DNA from: Oscillospiraceae bacterium | GTDB lineage: Bacteria; Bacillota; Clostridia; Oscillospirales; Oscillospiraceae | Direction of reading: 5' to 3' | Assembly (NCBI GenBank): GCA_009776445.1 | Contig: WRNV01000006.1 | Location: 1-55,908 of the forward strand | Length of the DNA stretch: 55,908 nt | Shown here: positions 1 to 8,029 of the stretch, piece by piece | Layout of the letters: every line of letters starts with the position of its first letter | Position numbering within the stretch: position 1 is the first letter of the stretch | The notes under the pieces: generated by a model | Database searches by the model: none | Seen by the model: only the letters and a program-made list of their open reading frames with translations | Told to the model about the DNA's origin: nothing | Program-made: the position numbers and the translations under genes

Positions 1-510
1 GCCAAGCCGCTCCAGAAGTTCGTGGAACACTCCGTGATATATAAATTTGATGTGTCTGTTGCCGCTGTCTGTCTCCCCTGTTACAATGGCGGTAAGTTCC
101 CCGTTCCCGAATAGGAGTCTTGTCCCAACCCTTACCTTCTTACCAGGGCGAACTAAACACTCCCATTCACATTCCTCGTCAAAAGATCCCGCGCGTTCCT
201 GCCCGCCGCCCGCGTTTAGCGCCCCGCTCCGCGCGTCCTCCGGGCTTTGCCCCAAATCACGCAGCAGCACAACCTCGACCGCGCCGCCTGTTTCCCTTTT
301 GCCTACAAGCCGCGCGGGCAGCACTCGCGAGTCGTTGAGCACCAAGCAATCGCCATTGCTTAGTAACTTTGGTAATTCGTAGAACCGACGGTGGCTTATT
401 TCCCCGGTATATCTGCCCAAGCATAAGAGTCTGGACTGTTCGCGGCGCTCTATCGGAGTTTGCGCAATCAGCTCCGGAGGGAGGTCAAAATTGAAGTCGC
501 TTTTGTTCAT
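1..510 (-). CDS. queA: S-adenosylmethionine:tRNA ribosyltransferase-isomerase QueA, N-terminal part (runs off the window)
   Basis: QueA transfers the ribosyl moiety of SAM to 7-aminomethyl-7-deazaguanine in tRNA and isomerises it to epoxyqueuosine, a late step of queuosine synthesis in the cytoplasm. The frame is open from an ATG at 510 to the window edge (170 codons). It begins MNKSDFNFDLPPELIAQTP followed by IERREQSRLL and LVLNDSRVLPARL, the characteristic QueA N-terminus. The remaining half lies outside the window. Its ATG overlaps the TGA stop of the upstream SpoIID-like gene (ATGA at 507-510), so the two are probably translationally coupled. Confidence 0.95.
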   Translation of the reverse strand, partial: MNKSDFNFDLPPELIAQTPIERREQSRLLCLGRYTGEISHRRFYELPKLLSNGDCLVLNDSRVLPARLVGKRETGGAVEVVLLRDLGQSPEDARSGALNAGGGQERAGSFDEECEWECLVRPGKKVRVGTRLLFGNGELTAIVTGETDSGNRHIKFIYHGVFHELLERLG

Positions 511-2234
511 CCGACGTCGACCCCGGTGAAATAGAACTTTATAATTTCTATATAAGTCTTGTTGTAGTTTAAAGCCATTGAATACGCGCCCCACTGGCTC
601 ATCCCTACAAGATGGCCCCTACCTGTCCCTGAAATAGTGAAGACTCCGTTTTCCATGCCAGTTGCGTCGCCGGTATCGGTTTCTTTTTCACCTTCAACAA
701 CTATAACGTCCCCAGAGGCTGTGATAGCGCTCATATTATCCTCGGATATTTCGACGGGCGTCCCATTCGCGCCGACAGCATAAAACACGGGTCCAGGTAA
801 GATCTTCTGCGTTGGGTTGTTTACGAATATACTACCGGATTGCGCGCTGGCGCTCCCCATGCTAAAGCGCTGGGTAGGAACGCCAAGGGCGGTTATGAGT
901 TCCGACCTCTTAGAAAATCCCCATTTTTTCCCTTTTGAATCCGTCATTGTTATGGAAAGCACATTACCAGTCGGCGTAAATTTCGATATCACAATGCTTA
1001 CGATAGTCGAGCAGTTATACCCCCTTTCACGCAGACGTTCCGTTATTTGCGACTGCGTGTACCTGATTGTCCATTTATAGTTGGAAATACTTGGCGCTAT
1101 ATCCGCCTCATAAGGGTCTACTACGCCCCGCAGATAAGGCTCTGGGTCGTTCCATACATTTTCAACGCTTTCGGAGGCGCCGCCATTTGACGACGCGTAG
1201 AACGTCTGACATAAGTTGCCGTCATATGTTATATACTTGCCTACGGTTTCTTCGACCGCCTGGTCTGTCCTCTCGTTCGTCGAGTTCCTTCCGCGATACA
1301 CTTGACAATGCTCTGTAACGCAAAGGTCGAATCCGTTCGCGTTGTGCCTATTAAGCGTCGAAAGCGCGTATGAGCGCGCGCAACAAGCTTGCGCTTTCAG
1401 CGCTTCAAGGGGCCATGACGCGCCCATCTCGTTTGGAAGTATACCCTTTATATAGTCTTCGATGGCGACGAAATTGATTACCGTAATGAACATTCCTTCA
1501 AACCTGGCATATTGAAATCCGCCTGTATACCTGAACCCTTTAAACCATGTTTCTGATTTCACGTTATTCTTTGGCTTTGGCATGACGCCAAGCGGTGTTT
1601 GCCCCATATCGAATTCAAAGAGGATAGTATTTGTCCCAGTCCTTGATATAGTTATCGTATTTGAAGTACCAGCGTTTATGCTAGCTCCTTTCAGTTCCAT
1701 CGATTCAATCGCTGTATTGGCGGCGTCCCTTGACGTATATTGCCCAATAAGAGCTATAAACTTCCCCGATTGATATCTGACGAAAGCGTTTTTGTATTTG
1801 CTCGCTTCGCTCTTTGCTTCAGCGAATGAATCGTATCCCGTATTAAGTTGTATGTGGAAACAACCGATTACTACATCGCCATTTGTACCCTCACGATACT
1901 CCCCCGCGCTTGTGCCATCTCCCGTATACCAGGTCATATTCCGGTCCATCAGCATCGTGATCCTGTTTTCGGATGTGTCGACATTAATGGGTACAAAGTT
2001 TCTGCTTGAGTCAAAATAACCAAATTCGAAACCGCCGCCAAATCCTTCAACATTTTGTAGGTTCGCCGATGGAAGCGCGGTCGTACCAAAATAAAGGCCA
2101 ATTTTAAGCGTCTGGTATGGCGGCTCATACGCAGCCGCTGATACCGGCGCCACTAATTGTTCGAAAACACAGGCGACCATCAGCACCGGAATCAGTACTT
2201 TAAATATTATTCTTTTCTTAGGGAAAATTCTCAT
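507..2234 (-). CDS. SpoIID/LytB-domain protein with a SPOR-like segment
   Basis: A 575-residue exported protein. Residues about 10-34 form a hydrophobic signal or anchor segment ending in an SAAA-type cleavage site. Residues about 125-180 look like a SPOR-type peptidoglycan-binding repeat (GCFHIQLNTGY followed by FIALIGQYTS). The C-terminal half has the SpoIID/LytB signature: IKGILPNEM, then AQACCARSYAL, then YASSNGGASES, and near the end GRGHLVGMSQWGA. SpoIID in sporulators is a lytic transglycosylase that thins septal peptidoglycan during engulfment, and LytB-type relatives enhance vegetative amidases. It is longer than canonical SpoIID (about 340 residues), so this is probably a vegetative or modified paralogue. 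It overlaps queA by 4 nt. Confidence 0.85.
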   Translation of the reverse strand: MRIFPKKRIIFKVLIPVLMVACVFEQLVAPVSAAAYEPPYQTLKIGLYFGTTALPSANLQNVEGFGGGFEFGYFDSSRNFVPINVDTSENRITMLMDRNMTWYTGDGTSAGEYREGTNGDVVIGCFHIQLNTGYDSFAEAKSEASKYKNAFVRYQSGKFIALIGQYTSRDAANTAIESMELKGASINAGTSNTITISRTGTNTILFEFDMGQTPLGVMPKPKNNVKSETWFKGFRYTGGFQYARFEGMFITVINFVAIEDYIKGILPNEMGASWPLEALKAQACCARSYALSTLNRHNANGFDLCVTEHCQVYRGRNSTNERTDQAVEETVGKYITYDGNLCQTFYASSNGGASESVENVWNDPEPYLRGVVDPYEADIAPSISNYKWTIRYTQSQITERLRERGYNCSTIVSIVISKFTPTGNVLSITMTDSKGKKWGFSKRSELITALGVPTQRFSMGSASAQSGSIFVNNPTQKILPGPVFYAVGANGTPVEISEDNMSAITASGDVIVVEGEKETDTGDATGMENGVFTISGTGRGHLVGMSQWGAYSMALNYNKTYIEIIKFYFTGVDVG

Positions 2235-2272
2235 TTATTGCCATTCCTTTCCTGTTAGACGTTTAGTTTTTG

Positions 2273-2301
2273 TTGACAAAGCAGTTTGTTTGTGATATCG
2301 T
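2273..2301 (+). promoter_or_regulatory. Possible sigma-A promoter upstream of asd (distal)
   Basis: TTGACA at 2273-2278, a 17-nt spacer, and TATCGT at 2296-2301. The -35 is perfect and the -10 is weak. It faces asd. Confidence 0.4.
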
Positions 2302-2309
2302 GACGCTAA

Positions 2310-2339
2310 TTGAAAAGTACACAGGCGAAGTCATATAAT
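2310..2339 (+). promoter_or_regulatory. Sigma-A promoter of asd-dapA-dapB (proximal)
   Basis: TTGAAA at 2310-2315, 18-nt spacer, TATAAT at 2334-2339. Predicted start near 2346 gives a 70-nt leader to asd that contains the 2358-2392 hairpin. Confidence 0.6.
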
Positions 2340-2357
2340 GTAACATTATATTACAAA

Positions 2358-2392
2358 ATCAGCCGGTTGACCAGCCCTGCTGATGATTTTTT
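2358..2392 (+). terminator. Terminator-like hairpin in the asd leader
   Basis: ATCAGC (2358-2363) pairs with GCTGAT (2379-2384), followed after GA by six T residues, just before the asd ribosome binding site. As it lies between promoter and gene, attenuation is possible. The stem is short and the loop is 15 nt, so read-through could be high. It does not resemble the large lysine riboswitch. Confidence 0.4.
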
Positions 2393-2415
2393 ATAGGAAG
2401 GGTTAGGTACTGAAT

Positions 2416-3495
2416 ATGAAAAAATACAAAGTTGGCGTAATTGGCGCGACAGGGATGGTTGGGCAACGGTATATATCCCTGATCGAAAACCATCCGTGGT
2501 TTGATTTGGCAGTCGTAGCCGCAAGCAATCGTTCAGCCGGAAAGACATATGAAGAAGCTGTACGCGGACGCTGGATATCGCAGCTCGCTATTCCGCAAAC
2601 TGCGAAAAACCTAACAGTAATGTCCGCCCAATCGGATATCGGCGTGATTGCCGACGCAGCCGACTTTGTTTTTTCCGCCGTAGACATGAAAAAAGACGAA
2701 ATAAAGACGCTGGAAGAAGCCTATGCAAAAGCCGAGTGCCCTGTCGTCTCAAACAACAGCGCGCATAGACTGTCCGACGACGTTCCAATGATAATACCTG
2801 AGATAAACCCGGAGCATATTGAGGTAATTAGCAGCCAGCAGAAAAGGCTCGGCACAAAACGCGGTTTTATAGCGGTCAAATCAAACTGTTCCATACAAAG
2901 TTACGTCCCCGCGTTTCATCCTCTCAAGGACCGTTTTGGACTCGACCGGGCTCTGATCTGTACGTATCAAGCTATATCCGGCGCCGGCAAAACGTTTGCT
3001 TCATGGCCTGACATGGTCGACAACGTCATACCGTATATTGGAGGCGAGGAAGAAAAATCCGAGTTGGAACCTTTAAAAGTTTGGGGCAAAGTCATCGATG
3101 GGGTAATCGTGCCGGCTGTATCTCCATCTATAACAACTCAGTGTGTGCGGGTCCCCGCGTCCGATGGACATCTGGCTGCCGTGTTCATGTCTTTTAAAAG
3201 CAAACCAGATATGGATGAGATCATACGACTGTGGCACGAGTTCAAAGGACTCCCTCAAGAGCTATCATTGCCATCGGCACCTAAACAATTCATACATTAC
3301 TTCCAAGAACAGGATCGCCCACAAACCAAGCTGGATCGTATGCTTGAAAATGGAATGGCTATCTCAGTCGGTCGCTTACGTCCAGATACGCAGTACGATT
3401 ATAAATTCATATGTCTCAGCCACAACACCTTGCGCGGCGCCGCCGGCGGGTCTGTGCTTCTCGCGGAGCTGTTATGCGCTCAAGGGCTAATATAA
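2416..3495 (+). CDS. asd: Aspartate-semialdehyde dehydrogenase
   Basis: This enzyme makes L-aspartate 4-semialdehyde from aspartyl phosphate with NADPH, the branch point to lysine/diaminopimelate, threonine and methionine. The 359-residue protein starts with a Rossmann motif (VGVIGATGMVGQR) and carries the active-site cysteine in VKSNCSIQ at about residue 156. The later VPASDGHLAAVF segment probably holds the acid/base histidine. The RGRW region and length fit the archaeal/fungal-type Asd subfamily found in many anaerobes rather than the classical E. coli type. It is first in a run with dapA and dapB, 79 nt before dapA. Confidence 0.95.
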   Translation: MKKYKVGVIGATGMVGQRYISLIENHPWFDLAVVAASNRSAGKTYEEAVRGRWISQLAIPQTAKNLTVMSAQSDIGVIADAADFVFSAVDMKKDEIKTLEEAYAKAECPVVSNNSAHRLSDDVPMIIPEINPEHIEVISSQQKRLGTKRGFIAVKSNCSIQSYVPAFHPLKDRFGLDRALICTYQAISGAGKTFASWPDMVDNVIPYIGGEEEKSELEPLKVWGKVIDGVIVPAVSPSITTQCVRVPASDGHLAAVFMSFKSKPDMDEIIRLWHEFKGLPQELSLPSAPKQFIHYFQEQDRPQTKLDRMLENGMAISVGRLRPDTQYDYKFICLSHNTLRGAAGGSVLLAELLCAQGLI

Positions 3496-3574
3496 ACTAG
3501 CGTTCAATAGAATTTGGCAAATTTTATCGCTCACTAGTATAAATCTATCCAATAAACAGAAAGGGTGTTTGTAA

Positions 3575-4462
3575 ATGAAGCCACCAGTTTTTGAAGGTTC
3601 GTCGACCGCTATCGTCACCCCTTTTCGGGATGGGAAAGTGGACTATAAAAAGCTTGCCGAGCTGATCGATTTCCAAATTGCCGGAGGTACGGTAGCCATT
3701 ACGATTTGCGGTACCACAGGCGAGAGTTCCACGCAATCGCTTGAGGAACACACCGCTACAGTGGATTTCTGCGTCAAACATGTCAATAGCCGCGTCAAGG
3801 TCATAGCGAACGCCGGTAGTAACGACACGCAAGCCGCGCTGTTTTTGTCGCAAGAGGCGGAAAAATCGGGCGCCGACGCCTTGTTGCTGGTCACACCGTA
3901 CTACAACAAGACGACGCAGGGCGGGCTTATTAAACACTACACTTTTATCGCCGATAGAGTCAACATACCCATCATCTTCTACAACGTCCCATCCCGTACA
4001 GGCATGTCGTTTACCGCTGAAACCTACAAAGAATTGTCAAAGCACCCAAACGTCAACGGCGTTAAGGAAGCCTCGGGTGATTTCAAGCTTATCGCTACCA
4101 CGCTCGCGTCTTGTGGCGACGAATTCAACGTATGGAGTGGAAACGACGAGGATGTCGTCTCCATGATGTCCATCGGCGCCAAAGGCGTCATCTCTGTCCT
4201 ATCAAACATTGTTCCAAAAGCCGTAGCTGAAATGACTGAGTTTTGCCTCAGCGGCGATTTCAAGAGCGCTTCGGCGATCCAACTGAAATACCTTGACCTT
4301 ATTGGCAAGCTGTTCATTGAGGTTAGCCCAATGCCGATCAAAACCGCAATGAACATGATGGGGATGGATGTCGGGGAACCACGAATGCCGCTGTGCGATA
4401 TGACGCCGGAGAACAAAGAGAAGCTCAGAAAGTCGTTAACCGATGTAGGACTACTGAAATAA
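3575..4462 (+). CDS. dapA: 4-hydroxy-tetrahydrodipicolinate synthase
   Basis: DapA condenses pyruvate with aspartate semialdehyde, the first committed step of diaminopimelate and lysine synthesis. The 295-residue TIM-barrel shows the GTTGES motif that binds the pyruvate carboxylate, the tyrosine-containing PYYNK segment, and the Schiff-base lysine in VNGVKEASGD at about residue 163. Length is normal for the family. A GAAAGGG ribosome binding site precedes the ATG. It lies between asd and dapB, so the three enzymes supply cell-wall meso-diaminopimelate as one unit. Confidence 0.97.
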   Translation: MKPPVFEGSSTAIVTPFRDGKVDYKKLAELIDFQIAGGTVAITICGTTGESSTQSLEEHTATVDFCVKHVNSRVKVIANAGSNDTQAALFLSQEAEKSGADALLLVTPYYNKTTQGGLIKHYTFIADRVNIPIIFYNVPSRTGMSFTAETYKELSKHPNVNGVKEASGDFKLIATTLASCGDEFNVWSGNDEDVVSMMSIGAKGVISVLSNIVPKAVAEMTEFCLSGDFKSASAIQLKYLDLIGKLFIEVSPMPIKTAMNMMGMDVGEPRMPLCDMTPENKEKLRKSLTDVGLLK

Positions 4463-4496
4463 CGTTTACTCTTCATGCGCAAGGCAGGTTTTTCTT

Positions 4497-5273
4497 ATGA
4501 TAAGAATTTTGTTATCAGGGTGCAATGGGTATATGGGTCAAATCGTTGCGGCAATTGCGGCGGAAAACCCGGATATAACAATAGCCGCAGGTGTGGACAT
4601 CGTCTCCAGGGAACACGTGAGTTTTCCTGTATTCGCGGATCCCTTGGAATTTGTCGGCACCGCCGATGCGATCATTGATTTTTCCAGCCCTTTGGCGCTC
4701 GATAGACTGCTTGAGTACGGCTTGGCAAATAAAACCCCTCTGGTGCTGTGCGCCACAGGATATACGACGGATCAAACCGCCGTTATCAAGGACGCCGCAA
4801 AACAAATACCGATATTCCGATCCGGCAACATGTCACTTGGCATCAACCTTCTAATAGATCTTGTTAAACGCTCTTGCGCAGTTCTTGGAGAAGCTTTTGA
4901 CATTGAGATCGTGGAGCGCCATCACAGGCGAAAAGTGGATGCGCCTAGCGGAACAGCTTTGATGCTCGCTGACGCCGCCGCTTCCGCCCTGCCTTATGCC
5001 CCCGAATATGTTTTTGCCCGCGAAGGAAAAAGTCAGCCGCGAACCTCCCGCGAAATAGGCATATCCTCGATACGGGGAGGCTCTGTCGTCGGAGAGCATG
5101 AGATTATTTTCGCTGGGCTTGACGAGGTTATTGAGTTACGGCATTCAGCCGCTTCTCGTGACATCTTCGCGGTGGGGGCGATAAAAGCCGCCAAGTTTAT
5201 AACCGGATCCAAGGAAGCAGGGTTATATGATATGAATGACGTCCTTGCGGATTGTAGCGTCGAAGTCTCATAA
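4497..5273 (+). CDS. dapB: 4-hydroxy-tetrahydrodipicolinate reductase
   Basis: DapB reduces the DapA product with NAD(P)H to tetrahydrodipicolinate. The 258-residue protein has the N-terminal nucleotide-binding motif LSGCNGYMGQ and the substrate-binding signature EIVERHHRRKVDAPSGTA, with the catalytic His-His and Lys. The ATG at 4497 follows an AGGCAGG ribosome binding site 34 nt after the dapA stop. It is the last gene of the operon: the next promoter begins about 95 nt downstream, and no clear terminator is visible between them. Confidence 0.97.
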   Translation: MIRILLSGCNGYMGQIVAAIAAENPDITIAAGVDIVSREHVSFPVFADPLEFVGTADAIIDFSSPLALDRLLEYGLANKTPLVLCATGYTTDQTAVIKDAAKQIPIFRSGNMSLGINLLIDLVKRSCAVLGEAFDIEIVERHHRRKVDAPSGTALMLADAAASALPYAPEYVFAREGKSQPRTSREIGISSIRGGSVVGEHEIIFAGLDEVIELRHSAASRDIFAVGAIKAAKFITGSKEAGLYDMNDVLADCSVEVS

Positions 5274-5366
5274 CGCGTTTCTCCACATTAATTCTGCATT
5301 ATTCTGCATTATATTTCGTTTTATTTATTATTTTATTCTTTTTACTCATCCCTTTACACATTACTG

Positions 5367-5395
5367 TTGCTATTATCAGCATAACATGATAGAAT
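5367..5395 (+). promoter_or_regulatory. Sigma-A promoter of the HPt/HD-GYP pair
   Basis: TTGCTA at 5367-5372, 17-nt spacer, TAGAAT at 5390-5395. The spacer includes CAGCATAACATGA. It is 24 nt upstream of the GTG start of the HPt gene. The gap before it also contains a perfect tandem ATTCTGCATT pair near 5293-5312. Confidence 0.6.
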
Positions 5396-5418
5396 TGGAA
5401 TGTGAGAGGTGATATTAA

Positions 5419-5763
5419 GTGGAACTCAACATTAACGATAATGAGTATATAAACATTGAAGACGCTCTAAAACGAACTGGCGGGAATAGGGATCTTTATA
5501 AACGGTTGCTTAAACGTTTTGTTGAAGGAAATGACATTGAAACGCTAGAAGCGGCGTTGGCGCGCGGAGATATGGAGGAGTCCTCCCATTTGACACATAC
5601 GCTCAAAGGCGTCAGCGCAAATCTTTCGCTTGTCGGAATCAATGCAGCCTCGATTAGCCTTGAGCAAGCGATAAAAAATGGGACAAGCTTTTCCGAACAT
5701 TTTAACGCGCTTAAGCTGGTTTTCGAAGCTACACTGAAGATAATCGCGGAGATAACGAAATAA
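5419..5763 (+). CDS. Free-standing histidine phosphotransfer (HPt) protein
   Basis: A 114-residue, all-helical HPt domain with the phospho-acceptor motif HLTHTLKGVSANL (His60). The GTG start has a GAGAGGTG ribosome binding site. Such proteins shuttle phosphate between hybrid histidine kinases and receivers. The obvious receiver candidate is the next gene, a receiver-HD-GYP protein 79 nt downstream on the same strand. No hybrid kinase is present in the window, so its donor must be elsewhere. It lies just outside the flagellar block but close to cheV. Confidence 0.85.
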   Translation: MELNINDNEYINIEDALKRTGGNRDLYKRLLKRFVEGNDIETLEAALARGDMEESSHLTHTLKGVSANLSLVGINAASISLEQAIKNGTSFSEHFNALKLVFEATLKIIAEITK

Positions 5764-5842
5764 AGCGGGGCGAAACAAGGCTGTATCTTTAGCGGTATCA
5801 ACGGCTTCGCGCGCTGCTCAAGCAAAAACGAGGATTGTGTTT

Positions 5843-6913
5843 ATGCGATATAACGAGCGCGATATTATCCTGATTGTTGACGATATTGATATCAATCGAA
5901 TGCTCCTGCGTGATATGCTCCAGGATGATTATTCGATTATCGAGGCTGCAAGTGGGGCGGAGGTTTTTAAGCTCCTCTTTGAGGACAATATCCTCCCGAC
6001 CGCTATACTCCTTGATATTATCATGCCCGATATAGACGGGTTTCAAGTGTTGGAGCGCCTTAAGCTCGATGAAAGGACAAATAAGATTCCCGTCTTGTTT
6101 ATAACTGCCGCTGATTCTGTCGAAACCGAATCCCGAGGTCTCAAATCAGGAGCGGCCGACTATGTCACCAAGCCGTTTAACCATGACGTCGTAAGAGCCA
6201 GGGTCGATAACCATATCAACCTTGCCCGTTATCGTCATAGCCTTGAGATACTTGTTGCTAGAAAAGCTGCGGAAGTCACAAGGACGTACGAGCAAACGCT
6301 CGAAGTGCTAGCAACGATAATCGAATATAGAAATCTTGAGTCAGGCGCGCACATACGACGGACGACGCTGCTCGCAGAAGCTATAATCGAGCGAATGCTT
6401 CAAAGCGAACGATTTAAGCCTATATTATTATCGGAGAATATCCACTCGATGATCAAGGCGTCCGCGCTCCACGATATTGGAAAAATTGGCATCTCCGATA
6501 ACATCCTGCTAAAGCCCTCGAAACTGACCCTATCTGAATTTGAAATAATAAAAACCCATACCACAATAGGTAAACAGATCATCGAAAGCGTCGCCATCGA
6601 TCTGCCCGACAATGATTTTTACCTAAAATACGCAGACGATATCTGCCATAACCATCACGAGCGCTGGGACGGCAAAGGGTATCCTCGCGGTTTAAAAGGT
6701 GAAGAGATACCCCTTTCAGCAAGGATAATAACCATCGTCGACGTTTATGACGCTCTCATCAGCCCGCGTTGCTATAAAGGGGCGTATCCTCATGACGTTT
6801 CAATTGGGATAATCATGGATGGCAGAGGCACGCAATTCGATCCGGACATTATTGACATACTGCCGAGCATTGCTACGCAGCTTCGCATCATTGAAGACAA
6901 CTACAAAGATTAA
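5843..6913 (+). CDS. Response regulator with HD-GYP c-di-GMP phosphodiesterase domain
   Basis: An RpfG-like two-domain protein. The receiver is at about residues 5-125, with phospho-acceptor Asp58 in LLDIIMPD and the conserved lysine in YVTKPF. The HD-GYP domain is at about 150-350 and looks catalytically intact, with HDIGKIGI at 210-217 and HHERWDGKGYP at 271-281. It should hydrolyse c-di-GMP under control of phosphorylation, plausibly by the adjacent HPt protein. The window also encodes a PilZ protein that could read c-di-GMP at the motor. A GTG at 5837 is possible, but ATG 5843 has the better spacing from AACGAGGA. Its stop abuts a strong hairpin terminator. Confidence 0.93.
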   Translation: MRYNERDIILIVDDIDINRMLLRDMLQDDYSIIEAASGAEVFKLLFEDNILPTAILLDIIMPDIDGFQVLERLKLDERTNKIPVLFITAADSVETESRGLKSGAADYVTKPFNHDVVRARVDNHINLARYRHSLEILVARKAAEVTRTYEQTLEVLATIIEYRNLESGAHIRRTTLLAEAIIERMLQSERFKPILLSENIHSMIKASALHDIGKIGISDNILLKPSKLTLSEFEIIKTHTTIGKQIIESVAIDLPDNDFYLKYADDICHNHHERWDGKGYPRGLKGEEIPLSARIITIVDVYDALISPRCYKGAYPHDVSIGIIMDGRGTQFDPDIIDILPSIATQLRIIEDNYKD

Positions 6914-6939
6914 GGAGCTGTGAGTTTTCACGGCTCCTT
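6912..6939. terminator. Bidirectional intrinsic terminator between the HD-GYP gene and cheV
   Basis: AAGGAGCTGTG and CACGGCTCCTT form an 11-bp stem with a 6-nt loop. The plus strand reads TTTATAA after it. The minus strand meets it after leaving cheV. It serves two convergent units. Confidence 0.75.
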
Positions 6940-7004
6940 TATAAGCGTTCAATAAGACTTGCTATTTCTTGCTTGTCTTTTTTTTTCGCTTTTCCCCCGC
7001 CCTT

Positions 7005-7946
7005 CTAAGTCTTGGGCGCGTTTGCATTGTAGCGGCTGACCATTACGTCTACGACTTCGACGAGATTCCCTATCTCAGGTTTTGATAATTGCGCGTCAGC
7101 CCCAACTTCTAGGCCTTTTTTCTGCATATTTTCATCAATCAGCGAAGAGAAAATGATGACAGGTATATCCATAAGCGCCGGATCTGTCTTGATCAGCTTC
7201 GTTAATCTGTGTCCGTCCATTTTTGGCATTTCTATATCGGTTATCAGGCATCTGACTTTTGCGCCTATATCAGCTTCGCCTGTCCCTTTCATATCACTTA
7301 TATGCTTCCAAGCTTCCTCACCATTGTTGAGGATGCTGAGGTTGAAGTAGCCTGCCGTGTGGAGCGCCTCGCTGAGCATTTTACGAAGCAACGCTGAATC
7401 CTCAGCCACAACTACCGGGATGTTTTCCCTGTCCGCGCTGGTGTATTCCTTTACTTCATTGAGGTTGATCCCGGTTTCTGGGCTTATATCGAATGTTATC
7501 TTCTCAAAATCCAGGATGGAAATAATCTTGTCGTTAACCTTTGCGATACCGGTGACGACCCCCTCCTGCCCACCGTAGATGACGCTATCGGGCTTCTCAA
7601 TGTCCTGCCACGAAATGCGGAAAATACTCTCCACCGCGTGTACGTGGAACGCTATATTCATCATATTGAAGTTCGTGATTATGAAGATATCTTTATCAGG
7701 ACTATCGGAGGGCCCAAGGCCAAGATATTTCGCGAGGTCAATTATTGTGTACACTTCTTCCCTCGGTTGGAACACGCCCTCGACGCAATGATGGGAAAGC
7801 GGCATTTGCTGTACCTCTTGGCTTTGCATTAACTCCGTTATTTTTGCCACATTGATACCATAGCTGTTCCCGGAAATCACGAACTCCAGGATTTCCAGTT
7901 CATTTGTCCCAGTCTCTAAAAGGATATTAGTGTCGACCAATCCCAT
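7005..7946 (-). CDS. cheV: Chemotaxis coupling protein CheV (CheW-receiver fusion)
   Basis: CheV couples chemoreceptors to CheA and adapts signalling through its own phosphorylation. Residues 15-160 are a CheW-like domain (EFVISGNSYGINVAKITELM). Residues 180-305 are a receiver with the phospho-Asp in CLITDIEMPKMDG and lysine in QLSKPE. The frame also opens at GTG 7955, but ATG 7946 has better spacing from AAAAGG. It is last in the fliF operon after fliY, separated by 76 nt containing three copies of an 8-nt repeat. In B. subtilis cheV is unlinked from the fla/che operon, so this position is specific to this lineage. Confidence 0.93.
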   Translation of the reverse strand: MGLVDTNILLETGTNELEILEFVISGNSYGINVAKITELMQSQEVQQMPLSHHCVEGVFQPREEVYTIIDLAKYLGLGPSDSPDKDIFIITNFNMMNIAFHVHAVESIFRISWQDIEKPDSVIYGGQEGVVTGIAKVNDKIISILDFEKITFDISPETGINLNEVKEYTSADRENIPVVVAEDSALLRKMLSEALHTAGYFNLSILNNGEEAWKHISDMKGTGEADIGAKVRCLITDIEMPKMDGHRLTKLIKTDPALMDIPVIIFSSLIDENMQKKGLEVGADAQLSKPEIGNLVEVVDVMVSRYNANAPKT

Positions 7947-7969
7947 GGCATTCACAACCTTTTCATATA

Positions 7970-8029
7970 ATTATCCGGTTACCGTTGAGATAGTTGCATT
8001 ATCCGTTACTGTTCATTTAGCATTATCCG
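7970..8029 (-). repeat. Three direct copies of CGGATAAT between fliY and cheV
   Basis: On the minus strand CGGATAAT occurs at 8029-8022, 8005-7998 and 7977-7970 (centres 24 and 28 bp apart). The first overlaps the fliY stop codon. Regular spacing of identical octamers in front of cheV suggests a protein-binding array or a decayed tandem repeat. No factor can be named. Confidence 0.45.
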
